This document shows, piece after piece, positions 1-12,600 of a stretch of 64,000 bases of DNA. The first letter of the stretch is position 1; the number at the start of each line of letters is the position of its first letter. The stretch covers positions 1,984,001 to 2,048,000 of the forward strand of contig JAQPZY010001346.1 of NCBI GenBank assembly GCA_029931535.1, written 5' to 3'. Source of the stretch: Margaritifera margaritifera. Lineage: Eukaryota; Mollusca; Bivalvia; Unionida; Margaritiferidae. Made by a program: the position numbers and the translations under genes. The notes beneath the pieces were generated by a model. The model ran no database searches. It had not been told where the DNA came from and saw nothing but the letters and a program-made list of their open reading frames with translations.

Positions 1-1734
1 TCTTTGGTTTTCTGTGCATATGATCAAAACACTGTAAGTACTGTAAGGCTTTGGACATCTGAAAGTGGCAGGATAAAAAACAAAAAAAAGGGTATGTGCA
101 CAACATTATTTTTCATCTTCAAAATAATTTTAAGGAATTAAATAATCAACTCTTTCAAATAGGTTTATTACCTTAGCCTCAGATATGCGGTACAGAACAA
201 ATCAGTTCTACTTTGTTGCAAGAGGCACTGAATTATAAAAAGCTGACATTAAACTAATGAAATAACATCAAAAAGATTTTGACCTTGTTTGATTGTTTCA
301 GGCATGACTCAACAAGTCCTATCTTTAATACATTCAGATGTCACTGACGACCAGCAAGTTTTACTGGATAATGTACATTGCCTCACTGTTCTAGCTTATT
401 ATGTGCATTTTTGGTTCAAAATCTAAGCATGCCTTGTATTACTATCATTTCAGGTAATCGCATCTCCCTTTATCAAACATAGAACTGACAAATCTATAAA
501 CCCTCACTGCAAGTTTCCAAGAGAATGGGATTTACAAAGCCTACAATTGATCACAATAAGTGAAATATGCTGATGTAAATTAAAACAATTGATTAATCTA
601 CATGTATGTATATAGACTGTAACTGCTAAATGACCTCTACATGGAGAGATATTATCTGCTTTTTATTGTAATTTTGACTGAAATGCACAGGAACAAATCA
701 CAAGTTGTTCTCGCAGTAGTACACAACTCTCAGCACAGCTTATCTGTTTAACAAGTTTCGTAAATAGGCTATGGCATGAGTGCACTGTAAATGCTATTGA
801 AGGCATCACTACATAAATTTAGGTCCTTACATATTTCCTTAAGTTTTCTATATTTCTGATGAAAACAAGTCCTTTAGTTTTAAGATCAGATACACCATGT
901 TAGGCACTAGCTTGGACACAACATATAAACAGGCAGATAATATGAGCCTGATATTGCTCACCTTCATAACTGACATGTGTAAACTTGTGAAAGCAAATTC
1001 ATACATGTCTTGAAACTGTGGATAGACAAGAAAAGTTTGGAGCACTCAGTTGCCACATTGTATATTAGTCCTAAACAATGAGTATGCATGTTTCCAGTTT
1101 TCATGGTTTGTACAGTCCAGGTGAGTTGTTTTTCAACGACTTTTTAAAGGATTTTCAAGGACTTTCAAAAGTTTTCAAGAAGTAGTTTTTCTTACTGAAA
1201 TTGAACTTTCTCCATTTGTTACTTTGTTTATCAATGCATCAATGGGTACAAAGTAGAAGAAGAAAAAAACACATAACTAATTAGTGTGCCACTACAGCAA
1301 AGAGATGTTACTCCATCTGGTAACTACCCGAGTCATGTGTCATTTGATCCACCCAATTTATCCCATTTTATTTAAAATTCATTATTTTTGGAAAATACAT
1401 ACTTAACATAATTCTCAATGTAAAATAAGTGAAATATAATTTAATTCAGTTGTAATGTTTTGTATACCTCAGATAAATTAAAGGAGTTTGGGGGGAAAAT
1501 TCAAAGAGTTTTCAACAAATTCAAGGACTTGGCAAGTTTGTATGAACCATTGATTTTATGTCAAAAAAAATTAATCTGGACAGTCAGAAGATTTGTATTT
1601 TACTAATTTTTACCCATCCAATTACTGAAAGTGTACCATTACCTAATTTTATTCCTTTGAGAAAAGACCTTGTCTATTGGTGAAAACCTCATGTTGATAT
1701 AGCCATTAATTTGGGAGGCATAGAGCTAACAATA
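1..1734. other. AT-rich non-coding sequence, nothing recognised
   Basis: No exon-like open frame with splice sites and no clear repeat boundary is visible. Two short runs of the type ttttcaaggactttcaaaag occur near 1.15 kb and 1.5 kb, suggesting an old, decayed repeat. If the host gene continues here it would be in an intron. Confidence 0.5.
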
Positions 1735-3460
1735 TTTTCAAGATATGACTTTCCATTCAGAAGAAGTTGCAATAACAAGATTTTCAAGATGGCTGCTGTG
1801 GTGGCCATATTGGACATCAGATTGGCATCATTTTCAATTAAGACCAACTAGATATCATAAGAAGTCTTTTATTAAAAACCTCATGTTGATATGACTATCT
1901 ATTCTGGAGTAGCGATAACAAGATTTCAAAGATGGCCACCATGTGATGGTCATATTGGAAGTCAGGTTGGAAGCATTTTCATTTAAGACCAACTGGACCT
2001 CATAAGAAGTCTTTAGGTGAAAACTCTACATCAATATGATTTTCTGTTCAGGTAGAGTTGTGATAATGAGTTTTAAGATGGCTGCCATGGTGGCCATATT
2101 GGATGTCAGATCAACACCATTTTTATTTAGGACCAACTAGACATCATAAGAAGTCTTTTGGTGAAAACTCCATATCAATATGACTTTCTGTTCAGGTAGA
2201 GTTGTGATAATGAGTTTTAAGATGGCTGCCATGGTGGCCATATTGGATGTCAGATCAACACCATTTTTATTTAGGACCAACTAGACATCATAAGAAGTCT
2301 TTTGGTGAAAACTCCACATCAATATGACTTTCTGTTCAGGTAGAGTTGTGATAACAAGATTTTTAACATGGCTGCCATGGTGTCCATATTAGATGTCAGA
2401 TCAACACCATTTTTATTTAGGACCAACTAGACATCACAAGAAGTCTTTTAGTGAAAACCTCATGTTGATATGATCATCCATTCAGGAGGACTAGCATAAC
2501 AAGATTTTCAAGATGGCTGCCATGGCAACCCTACTGGATGTCAGATCAGCACCATTTTCATTTAAGACCGACTAGACATGATAAGAAGTCTTTTATTGAA
2601 AATCCCATACCATCCATTCAGGAGGAGTAACAATAACATGATTTTCAAGATGGTGGCCATATTGGAGGTCAGCTCAGCATCATTTTAATTTAGGACCAAA
2701 AAGACATCATAATAAGTCATTTAATGAAAGCTCCTTGTTGATATGACCATCTATGTAGAAGAAGTAATGATAACAAGATTTTCAAGATGGCCACTGTGGG
2801 GATCATATTGAATTTCAGATCGGCATCATTTTCAATTAGGACCAACAAGACTTCATAAGAAGTCTTTCAGCGAAAACCTCATGTTGATATGAATATTCAT
2901 TCAGGAGAAGTAGCCATAACAAGATTTTCAAGAAGGCTGCCATGGTGGCCAAACTGGATGTCAGATCAGTACTATTTTAATTTAGGACCAACTAGACATC
3001 ATAAGAAGTCTTTCAGTGAAAACCCCATGTTGATAGGACAGTCTATTTAAGCAGAGTAGCAAATACAAGAATTTCAAGATGGCTGCTATGGCAGCCATAT
3101 TGGATGTTCGAGTGACACCATTTTCATTTAGGACCAACTGGACCATGTGATGAATGTGTGTGTAAAGTTTCATGGTAATCCTGCAAGTAGTTTAGTAGGA
3201 GTAGTGATAACAAACTTGTGTTAACGGATGGATGGAAGACGGAAAACAGACCATCCCATAAGCTCTTCTATTTTCAATCTTTTTGCTAATGTAAATCTTC
3301 TCAGAATAACATTTTGTACAAAAGTTTTAAGGATCTGACAGAAAATATGAAGTTCTATGTATGAAAAAATATGATACATTTAATTAATTATGATTTTCAT
3401 ATATAGATGGACTAGGTGTATAAAAATTTGGAAGGTACAAAATATTACACAAGAATTACA
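1735..3460 (+). repeat. R1 tandem-core element (copy 1), about 10 units plus tail
   Basis: Diverged units of about 145 bp, each containing aagatggctgccatggtggc, catattggatgtcagatc, atttaggaccaactagacat and aagaagtcttttagtgaaaa. The array ends at about 3.15-3.27 kb in a tail (aaagtttcatggtaatcc, a ggatggatgg-type run, agaccatcccataagctctt). A further module at 3.28-3.46 kb is shared with 16.15-16.33 kb. The 5' head seen in other copies is missing. The layout resembles bivalve pearl/HINE-like elements. Confidence 0.85.
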
Positions 3461-3696
3461 GTGAGTTGTACTAAGCACAATATGCACTAAGTAAGTACTG
3501 TAGGTTTATTGGAAGTCTAATGTTGCCATGTGACCCACATCCTAGACAGTTGTTAATTACATTATTTTAATAATTTACATGTTGTTGAAAACAGAAAATA
3601 TGCACATAAAGTAACAATATAAAAGAAATCATAATAGTGTATAAGAGTTTAATGACTTGATAACTGAACAAGAGCTGATCTCTGCAGGTGTACATA

Positions 3697-5454
3697 CCAT
3701 GTTAGCCAGCCTATAAGTCGATACTTTTTTACCTGGAATACTGGGCTTCGTCTTATACTCTGAATCAACTTATATATAGATCATGTCATTGAAATTGTTT
3801 TACCATATTTTAATTTTTCGTGCGTGAATAAATAATTATATTTTTTAAAAGAACAAAAAATTAAGTGTAAAAAAAGTAATTATCATTTTGGGGAAGATAT
3901 CGTGTACAAAAAAAATATAGGACCCAACATTGAGAAGGATTTTAAAATATTTACATGATCGTCAGCATTTAATTTACTTGGATCAGACGTAATTGCGCTA
4001 AAGCAGCATGTTCTATTAATATATGTTGGTTAAATTTGCTTACATATATGTATTAGAATAGACAAGTTAGAAAATGAATAACCATGACATAAACATAGGT
4101 ATTCCATCACACGTTTTTCTTCTTGCACCTCGTGATCGAAATAAAATATGCCCCCATATGAGAGAGAGAGAGAGAGAGAAAGAGAGAAGTATATTTCAGC
4201 CCTTCTTAATGCTATTTTTCTGCCCTGTTTGGCTGAGGCTTTCGTTAAAGAGAGAAAACAGTAATAGAATAGTAAATGGAAATTTTAAAAATACATACCA
4301 TACTACTTCAGTTGCAAAGATATATAATTTATATTAAAATATTCATAATATTTACATCCATATAGACTCCATTTAGTTTAAATCCCAAGAATGATTATTT
4401 AGCATAGTGTTTTTTTCTTTGCTACTACAATGACCTCTCCATTCCCACCAAATAAGATTACCTTTTATCAGTAAGTGCATGTACACTTCCTGCGATTAGG
4501 TGGCATCAGTGGTTTGATCTTTGCTCATGCTCTGACACTTCTGTCGGCAAGAACAAAAGGTGTCACTGGTTTAGAAACTTACACGAGTAAGCACCTGGTA
4601 TTACAGGTTATAATACAGTACTGCAAATATTAACATGCTTTACAGGATCGATTACAATACCCTATGGGTAGCCTCATTTCCCTATCGGCCGCCTCACTAA
4701 TTTGACATCATCTGCCAGATCTTGCCTTCAAACAGGTGTCAACTGGAATGACCTGGCTAAAGTTGTAGGCATATTTAATTAACATGTAAATAACACTGCA
4801 AGGCCATGTGCTTTTCTCGTGACAATCGAAATTAAAACAAGAATGAACTGTTTATTCAGAGGTATTAATTGATAATGGAATTTAGTAGTGCCCTTGTACA
4901 TGAGTAAGATCACCATCATCAGGTAACTGAGCAATACGTATTACAATCGCCCTGTAACCTCTCTCTCTCTCTCCAAAAGCAACAAATAAAAACTGCTCTG
5001 AATACATACGTTCTTACACACAGACACAGCATTGTCCCCCCCTCTCTCTCTCTCACACATTCACTAAAAATAACAAGTCTTGGTCGAGTTCTTTTATTTT
5101 TTGTTGTAAATGTAATTTGATAATGAGGTTACTGTTGCTGTAAGAATACAAGTTGCACTTCACTTTTTGACAACAGGGGTTCATCTCATTGCGTACAATT
5201 TGCCAATAAATAATATCTATAAGCAATATATGTACAGACCATCTTAATCATCTTCCCAATTAATCTGGAATAGCATAAAATGATACCATTAATATTCATG
5301 AAACCGGAAGTTACTAGCGAAAAAAATGCGAAGGTTTTGATCTGGCTTCGTCTTATACTCAACATCGACTTATATATGGATGAAGAATGGAAAATGTTCA
5401 AAATTAGCAAATTTGACTTATACTCTGCATCATCTTATAGGCTGGCAAATACGG
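3697..5454. mobile_element. TA-flanked DNA transposon (non-autonomous, 1.76 kb)
   Basis: The left end CCATGTTAGCCAGCCTATAA and the inverted right end CCGTATTTGCCAGCCTATAA share 16 of 20 bases and are flanked by TA on both sides. Subterminal blocks ggcttcgtcttatactc...acttatatat occur in direct orientation near both ends (3.75 and 5.35 kb). No transposase is recognisable inside; there is a GA-rich run at 4.16 kb and CT runs at 4.96 and 5.04 kb. A TA target suggests the Tc1/mariner-pogo group, but the superfamily is not proven. Confidence 0.7.
4160..4190. repeat. GA microsatellite
   Basis: An uninterrupted (GA)n tract followed by a slightly imperfect continuation, inside the 3.7-5.5 kb transposon. 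Confidence 0.9.
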
Positions 5455-6200
5455 TAACATGTGGCAATCTTGCCAATTACATCTGGAATTTTTTATGTCT
5501 GTAAGTAGTGCTGGGACACCAAAAAAGGTGATATTTTTTAAATACACACAAGTCTTTGGACACCAAAAAGAAGGAGATTCAAACTAAAATAGAGACCAGG
5601 TTCCTCACTGCGTATATGGGCCCATTCGACTGATGCAAAACTGGAGAAACACCATTTGAACAGCACAGAATTCAGTTCTGTCACTGTCCCACTAGTTTCA
5701 TTGATTGAGGTAGTGTGAGTGGCATTGTGATATAACTATCATGATGTCTTTTGGAGTACTGCCAGCAAATTCTTGCTCATAAATGTGACAAACACAAGAT
5801 AATAGGTAAGTAAAAAAGGACCAAACTTGTTTGTTGTGTATTTATAGAAAAAACTGACACTTTGATACTGCATGTACCAGCATTTCTATTGGAAATTAGT
5901 TCTTGGAACATAATTCAGGATTGTTTAAACTAGCATGCCCCATGAAAGCAGTAACTCCCACTCTGGGATTCCCCAATTTCAAATCAAGTATCGCAACAAA
6001 ACTCTAATTTCGCTATGATATGCATTAATATATTTATTTACATATGATTTCTCTTCAACTGCACCACATTCTCTTCCTCATAATGTTAACCAAAACCTAG
6101 TTTCCAGATCATTCTTCTGAAACTTGACATTCATCTAGGCTTGTTCAGGATACAAGACATGACAAAGCAAGAAAAAGGTTACTTTTTAAAGTCTACATAC
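5455..6200. other. Intronic/flanking sequence, nothing recognised
   Basis: No exon, repeat family or transposon end could be recognised here. The only notable text is a short local repeat (caccaaaaaggtgat / caccaaaaagaaggag) at about 5.52-5.58 kb. Confidence 0.45.
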
Positions 6201-6251
6201 CAGATTGCACATGTGCTTGGCATACTCCCTGTCCATCTGCTTTCGGTCAGG
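6201..6251 (-). CDS. Candidate extra exon, phase conflict
   Basis: A 51-nt stretch bounded by a good acceptor (cacttttctttag) and donor (CTG/gtatgt) encodes PDRKQMDREYAKHMCNL in phase 0. Exon 15 ends with one base left over, so direct joining would read a stop at once. It is either a cassette from another isoform, needs an unseen exon in between, or is a chance pair of splice signals. Confidence 0.3.
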
Positions 6252-6521
6252 CTAAAGAAAAGTGAAAATTTTAGAAGAATTGACTTGGAGACTGGGTTTA
6301 TGTTACAATGATGAGGAATGGAACATGGTGCAACTGATGGGAAATCTTTTGTGATTAAATTATAGCAAATTTAGACTTTCTTTGCAAAACTTAATCGCCA
6401 AGTGGGGTTACCACTCTCATGTTTTCAGTGAGCAGACTCTATATTACTTCATAGGTCACACTGGTTTATTATGTATACTGATCAAGTGATGAGGCAGCCT
6501 ATGAATTTACAGTATGCTTAC

Positions 6522-6658
6522 CTTTTTCAGCCAGTCTCCTCAGAATGAGTCCAAGATGTTCAACACTGAGATAGTCAGTCACACTGGAGGATACAGAGGT
6601 CAGAAATTCTTCCCATAATACTTCCAAATCAGTGATTAATGGATCTACATCCATGTCT
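6522..6658 (-). CDS. RNF213: RNF213-like exon 15 of window
   Basis: A 137-nt exon: DMDVDPLITDLEVLWEEFLT and SVSSSVTDYLSVEHLGLILR then RLAEK plus one base. The 'DYLSLEHLG' motif lies directly before the AAA+ core in RNF213. The acceptor is aaaattgcacag and the donor is AAAAG/gtaagc. It leaves one base, so the next exon must supply two. Confidence 0.9.
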
Positions 6659-9600
6659 CTGTGCAATTTTAAAAAAAAAATATTCAAGTATATCTAATTA
6701 ATGATCTGTTGTGTGCAGGAACCAAAAAAACTCTTAATCTTATAAGATGACATTTAGTGGTGTGCCATTTAATTGATTTCACTGATGATTTTGGCATTTG
6801 ATCAACAAATCAATTCATATGATCATACAACTGATTATACCACCATTATTTTATTTGTAAACTATTCAAGAAATAAAAATCTCCTCATATACTGTAACTT
6901 AAAATAACCTTCAATTTCATAAGAATACTGTTGATTGGTTATCTTACAGTTAGGGCTGAGATATGCTGAAAAAGTGCAGTACAGTTAAACCTGATTTAAG
7001 TGACCATGCACCGATATGAGTGACCACCTGTCATTTACAATCGCAATCATCAGGCACAGACTGATTTTACCATATAAATGCACTGTTACGAGTGACCACT
7101 TGTTAAACATGACCAGCGACCACGATTTTCTTGTAAAATATGTGTTTCAGCGCTGCCATGAATGATCGTATAAAAAAACAGACATAAACAGTAAAGACCT
7201 TTATTTAACCCTTGTAACCATGAGTGCTGAGAAGAGTTTGCAGGAAGAGTGCTGATTGTTCTGAACCAAGATACCAAAAAAAAATGAGGGAAAAAGTTGA
7301 GTCTGGTAACCGGTTTTATTTGATTTATAAAGTAAAGTTTTATGCCGAAGACCATAACCAGATTTATGTACCTGTCGAACCAACACCGTAGTGCCATAGT
7401 AATCCAAATTCTTATTACATATAACCATTCTGTCTTGTATTGTTTGTTTATCTGTGAAAACCTGCACAATGCCAATAATGTCATGAGAGATCTTTTCATT
7501 CTGCTTTACCATATGGACCATTTGTATGTAGAGTTACAATATGTAATGACCAGTGTGAATGAGGTGTTTGTCTCATTCTCTTATTGAGTTATTTGCTTTC
7601 TCCAGATGAGTTAATTCTATAGTTACTGTAAAGGTCTGTATTCTTTGTTGCTCTATTGATGTTACTTTTATTAAAACCCAAATGAGGATGAATGTGCTAC
7701 AGTCAGAGATCGTGTCCATCTGTTCACCTTAGTGCATGTTAATTTTTTGGTTTACTGAGTTAATCCAATTATTATTTATGTCTTGGGTGACTTAGGTTTT
7801 GGCTTTTGGGTGTAAATACTTCAAATGATAATGACAAATGTGAACTTCAAATGACAATGATACAGTTTATGTTCAAAGTATTTTTAGTGCTATATATAAT
7901 TTTTTATATGAATTCATTTGTTATTTTATCAAAAACTATGAATTAAGAACAAAACAGATGTACAGTAATTATGGGTATTTTTCCTTCTTCAACCCAGTTG
8001 AATTTCAACCTTGAAAACAGACCCTCCTGCACAGACCTGTTATGAGAGAACACCTGTCTTAATCAACCACTTTTTGTTGGCAGAAGGGGTGGTCTCTCAA
8101 TACATGTTTTACTGTACTATGTGGATAGTATCCATGCCCTCACCAATTAAAGGAGAATGACAATGGTATTTCATAATATTGTAATACATTAAGTAAGAAG
8201 TTAATAATTTATTGTAATTTTCAAGAACTGCTTTCACGATTCTGGCTATGGTGGAACTTTTTGTTTTTACTGGATCTTTTGTTAGAGACATCACAGATAA
8301 TTCAACCAGCAGTCACATCAGTGTCCAATAAATCTTGTGTCCAGGTCCAAGGGGCAAAAAGAATGCTTGGCCTGGGCTACCACAAGCTGAATTAAGGTAG
8401 CCCAGTGTGCCACTACAGCTTATCATGACTTTTGCCACAATCAGTCTTGTGGTCAGATCCTGTGGGCAACCAGAATGTTGGGTCTGGGCTACTACAAGTT
8501 GAGTTAGGGTAGCCCAGTGAGCTACTACATGTTATCATGATTTTTGCCACAATAAATCTTGCATCCATATCCCAAGGGCAACTAAAAACTGTGTTTGGGC
8601 TACCACAAGCTGAATTATGGTAGCCCTGTAAGTGACTACATGTGATCATGACTTCTGCCACATTTTAAGAACAATATATAATATATTTCACAAAGTAGAA
8701 TAAGTATTAATGAGTCAAATCAAGGAAATAGGTTAGTCTCTAAGGTATTGATTTCATATTTCATTGCCTTCTCTTCACTAATGAACTTAAGCTAGTTTAC
8801 CAAGTTCTTTTTCTTCAAATCCACACTTACTTCAAAAGTTAATTACACACCTATTACTGCTTGTTGTATCAGATGGATTATACCTAAAACATTAACATAA
8901 TCGAGCCATCTCATGGCAAAATCACAAAATGTTTCAAGAAATCACATGCAAAAAAGTAAAAGGTTTCCATACCCCTTTGCAACTTCAAGTTTGTTTAAGA
9001 TAGCTGCAGTGATGGACATGATAGACTGGTCAGATCTCTTCCAGCCCTCATAAGGTATGACTTCTTTGACTGTATGGTCTCCATCCCCCATCTCTATGTC
9101 TTCTTCTCTAAGTGTAGCCTCTTCCTCCAGATGATCATTGCACCAACTAATACCTGCCAGAGATGAACACTATTGTCTTTAACCATATACTGTTTCTATC
9201 TCCAATTACCTTCAGAGGTAACAAGCAATTTCACTGAATTTTTATCCCCACCTACTATGATGAAGTCACCAAATTATACAATGATGAAATTTGGATGTCA
9301 GCATTGTGACAGAGCTGTAGAGTTACAAGGCTGACATGAAAAGTAACCAAGTTTCATGTCTCCATCTCAAAAGGCATTAGAGTAAAAGTGCTGACAAGGG
9401 GAAGAAACTGATGTGACTTTGAACATAAAACCGAGACTATGATACAAGAGATGCCATCGACTAGAGAAATATAAGTGTATTATGGTTCATCTCTGAACCT
9501 CAAACAGCAAATAAAATATAAAGCAGTAACAAATACAACCATGAAATATATACCTTTGACCTTGAGCTTGAAGATAGGACCACGAAAGTGGAATGCAACA

Positions 9601-12600
9601 CATCTCCTGGTGACTACATATAAGTGTACCATATTTCATTCATTTATCTTAACAACTCATAAGTTATAGAGTGGATGGAAAAATGCTACTGAAACCTCAA
9701 AAACTGGCACGTGACCATGACATTGAAGATAGGACCCACAATGTGTGATACATGACATATATAGCAAGTTTCATTCCTTAATCTCACATGGTTCTAATGT
9801 ACAGTTATAGAATGGAAAGGAAACTATGAAGGAGAACTTAAAATACCAACCCATGACCTTGACCTTGATGATAGGATCCCCAGTGTGGTATGCGACACAA
9901 CTGTCCATGATGGATAAGTATACCAAGTTTTGTATCTTAATATTAAATTCTACAGAGTGAGGGAAAGTGTGATGTAACACATGACCCATGAACATGACCT
10001 GAGACAACTGGACCTCCAATGTGGCACACGAGATACTCTCTAATGATAATGTACAAATATACCAAGTTTCATCCCTAAAGCTGAATGGACTCTGAAGTTA
10101 GAAAGCATGAAGGAAAGTGTGATGAAAAACTCACAATCTTAACCTGTTACTTGGACATTGAAGATAGGACCACCAATGTAGTACATCACACATTCTAATG
10201 ATGATTATATAAGTATACCTTAATCTCCAATAGCTCTGAAGTTCCAGGCTAGAATGGAAGTGTGATCGGAAGCATAAAATATTAAGTTGTGACTTGGACC
10301 ATGAAGATATGACTCCCTATGTGGTAGGAAACATGCCTTCTAAGTATGTGCAGTAAAACTTATAATACAGAGTCATGACCATGGCCTTGAAAATGAGCAC
10401 ACCCACCCAATCTGATACATGACACACCTTGTAATAATGATGTATAAGTATATGAAGTTTCATTCCATAATTTCAAATGGCTTCAAAGTTATAAAAGCAG
10501 AAAGGAACAAATATCATACATAGCATATTCATGTGGGTGTGTAAACAAACAGAGAAAGAGAGACAGAGAATGTTTTTGTTCTGTGACTTGTATTTTGACA
10601 TTTGTCTTGGTTCAATAGACTGACAAGACTTACCCTCTGTAATCTGATCAGGTTTAACATGCCTAAGAGCTGCTTCTGCAAGCTTTTCTGAATGTCCTGA
10701 CCTGATCATCTCGGCAATGAATTTCTTAATTACCACATCTTTAGAAGCCTTTTTCATGGCATCTACCAGATCTTCATATGTACAATTCTCCTTCACAGCT
10801 GACAAAAGGGGGTAGATCCTGATGTTTACACCTTTGTTTGGACCAATATTCACCATTTCTTGTTGTAAAATAACCAGTTGGTCAGTTGTGAAATAGTTCA
10901 ATTCCAAATATTCTGATCTTTTCTGGTTGATATGGCCTATCCACTTGTCCAGACAATTCTCCATGAATCTTGCTATTTTTGGTATAACAGTAGTGACATC
11001 ATCTTGTTGGGTCTTTCTTCCCTTTAAAGGTTTGGCTCCTTGACCAAATTCTATAAAGGCACACACAGGGCGACTTGGATCACATAGGAACTTGGTCTGC
11101 CAATGTTTGAACAGGACACATCCTGCCAAGTTCAGTTTAATGAAGACATTTGCAAGTCTCATCACACTGTCAAATACCTGTGAGTAGAAAAAAGTTTGAA
11201 ATACAATATCAGAAGCCTGTATCAATGCAACCTATACCCAAGTTATTCTTAGTCATCACAGCACTCTACCACCCAACCATGCTGGTAGCCAATACTTGCT
11301 AAGAAGACTGGCAAGTAAATTAATTAATTTGAACAAACTATCTCTCTATCAATTGTGATTTTTCAAAAGTTTCAGCAATCTTTATTAAAATTTACTGGAT
11401 TCCTTTCTTATTAAAAACTCTCTCAAGTACTAAAGTTGGTATCCAAAAAAAAGTTTTTGTGATGACTTTTTCGGAGCATCAATTTTAGCAAGCACCCATA
11501 ACATGTACCCCAAGCATAGCATGTGACCACTCATTAATATACAAAAAGGCAACAGATTCAAATCCTCCACCTTGGTAACCAGTTTTTGTCACATCATAAT
11601 CATTGAAAATGACTAAAATATTTTAGCATATTCAATAACTGAAGTAAATATAGCCTGGTCTTGTTCATTGGATTCCAATTGTTTGATCAAACAAAAGATT
11701 TTTAAAAATTAATTATTAAACGTTTCTTTACTAACCAACATAAACCTGTCTACATCATTCTTCCCCTGCTCTGTCTTCCCAGCCACCAACATCAGATGAC
11801 TCTGAAGATCCTGCAGTTGTGCAAACGTGTATTGTCTGTGACCTTGGAACTCCTTGCCATAGTCTGGTACTGTCAACTGCAGGGTATTCTGAAGATACTG
11901 AGAAAAACAATAAAAGGTGTATCATAACAATTTTGCATATTATGTAAAATCTAGTCTAGAGAATAAATTAAATATTTTTTTGCATGAGGTTAAACAGTAT
12001 ATTACAATAATAAAATTACATCTAACTGACATCATATTACATGACAGATACAATTTTAGAGCACATATACCCTCTTATTCATGCAAAAAGCAACAGAAAC
12101 TGTTGCCATATTTAAGCAGTTACAGACCCTGAAACATTATCAACCTCAAAAATGCATTTCGAACGCATTTCTTTAGCTCAAATATTGATGGAAGTTGTTG
12201 GGTTTTTTTGCAAGGAAACCTGGCTTCTTCCTTGGAATATAACAAACTCTGAGTTAAATCTCTTCTAACTCTGCCCAGTATAGAAGGTTCCAGACTTCTA
12301 CACTGAGAGAAGAAGCATGAGTACCTCCTTGTCATCTGAGGTATGCAACAACTGACTTGTCGTCTGAGGAGACCATGATGCAATGCCCTGAGACATGATC
12401 TATGCACTCCTTTAGGGTGAAGAATACAGCTTTCACTTCTAAATTGTTAATGTGGAAGAGACTGTCTTCCTGTGACCAATGACCATGGAGAAGTACTCCT
12501 TCTGGCTCTAAATGAGCCTCCCATCATGAATCTGACAAGTCAGTAAACAAATAGGAGTGGGGTTCTGGGGCATGCAGAGGAACTCGCCTCAGAAACTTGT

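Noticed and set aside
1..6200. AAA+ exons of the RNF213-like gene downstream of exon 15
   Set aside because: I looked for Walker A/B-like peptides on the minus strand and saw none; the next exons are probably outside the window.
7086..7587. Overlapping frames of 81-137 codons at 7.1-7.6 kb on both strands
   Set aside because: They overlap each other, have no motif, and lie inside a TA-flanked non-autonomous transposon.
8413..8661. 82-codon minus-strand frame with Cys-rich repeats
   Set aside because: It follows the 122-bp tandem repeat; the peptide repeats only because the DNA does, and a second frame would look equally good.
8850..8885. Possible extra RNF213 exon between exons 14 and 15
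   Set aside because: Splice-like borders exist, but the phase of exons 14 and 15 already closes and the peptide has no family resemblance.
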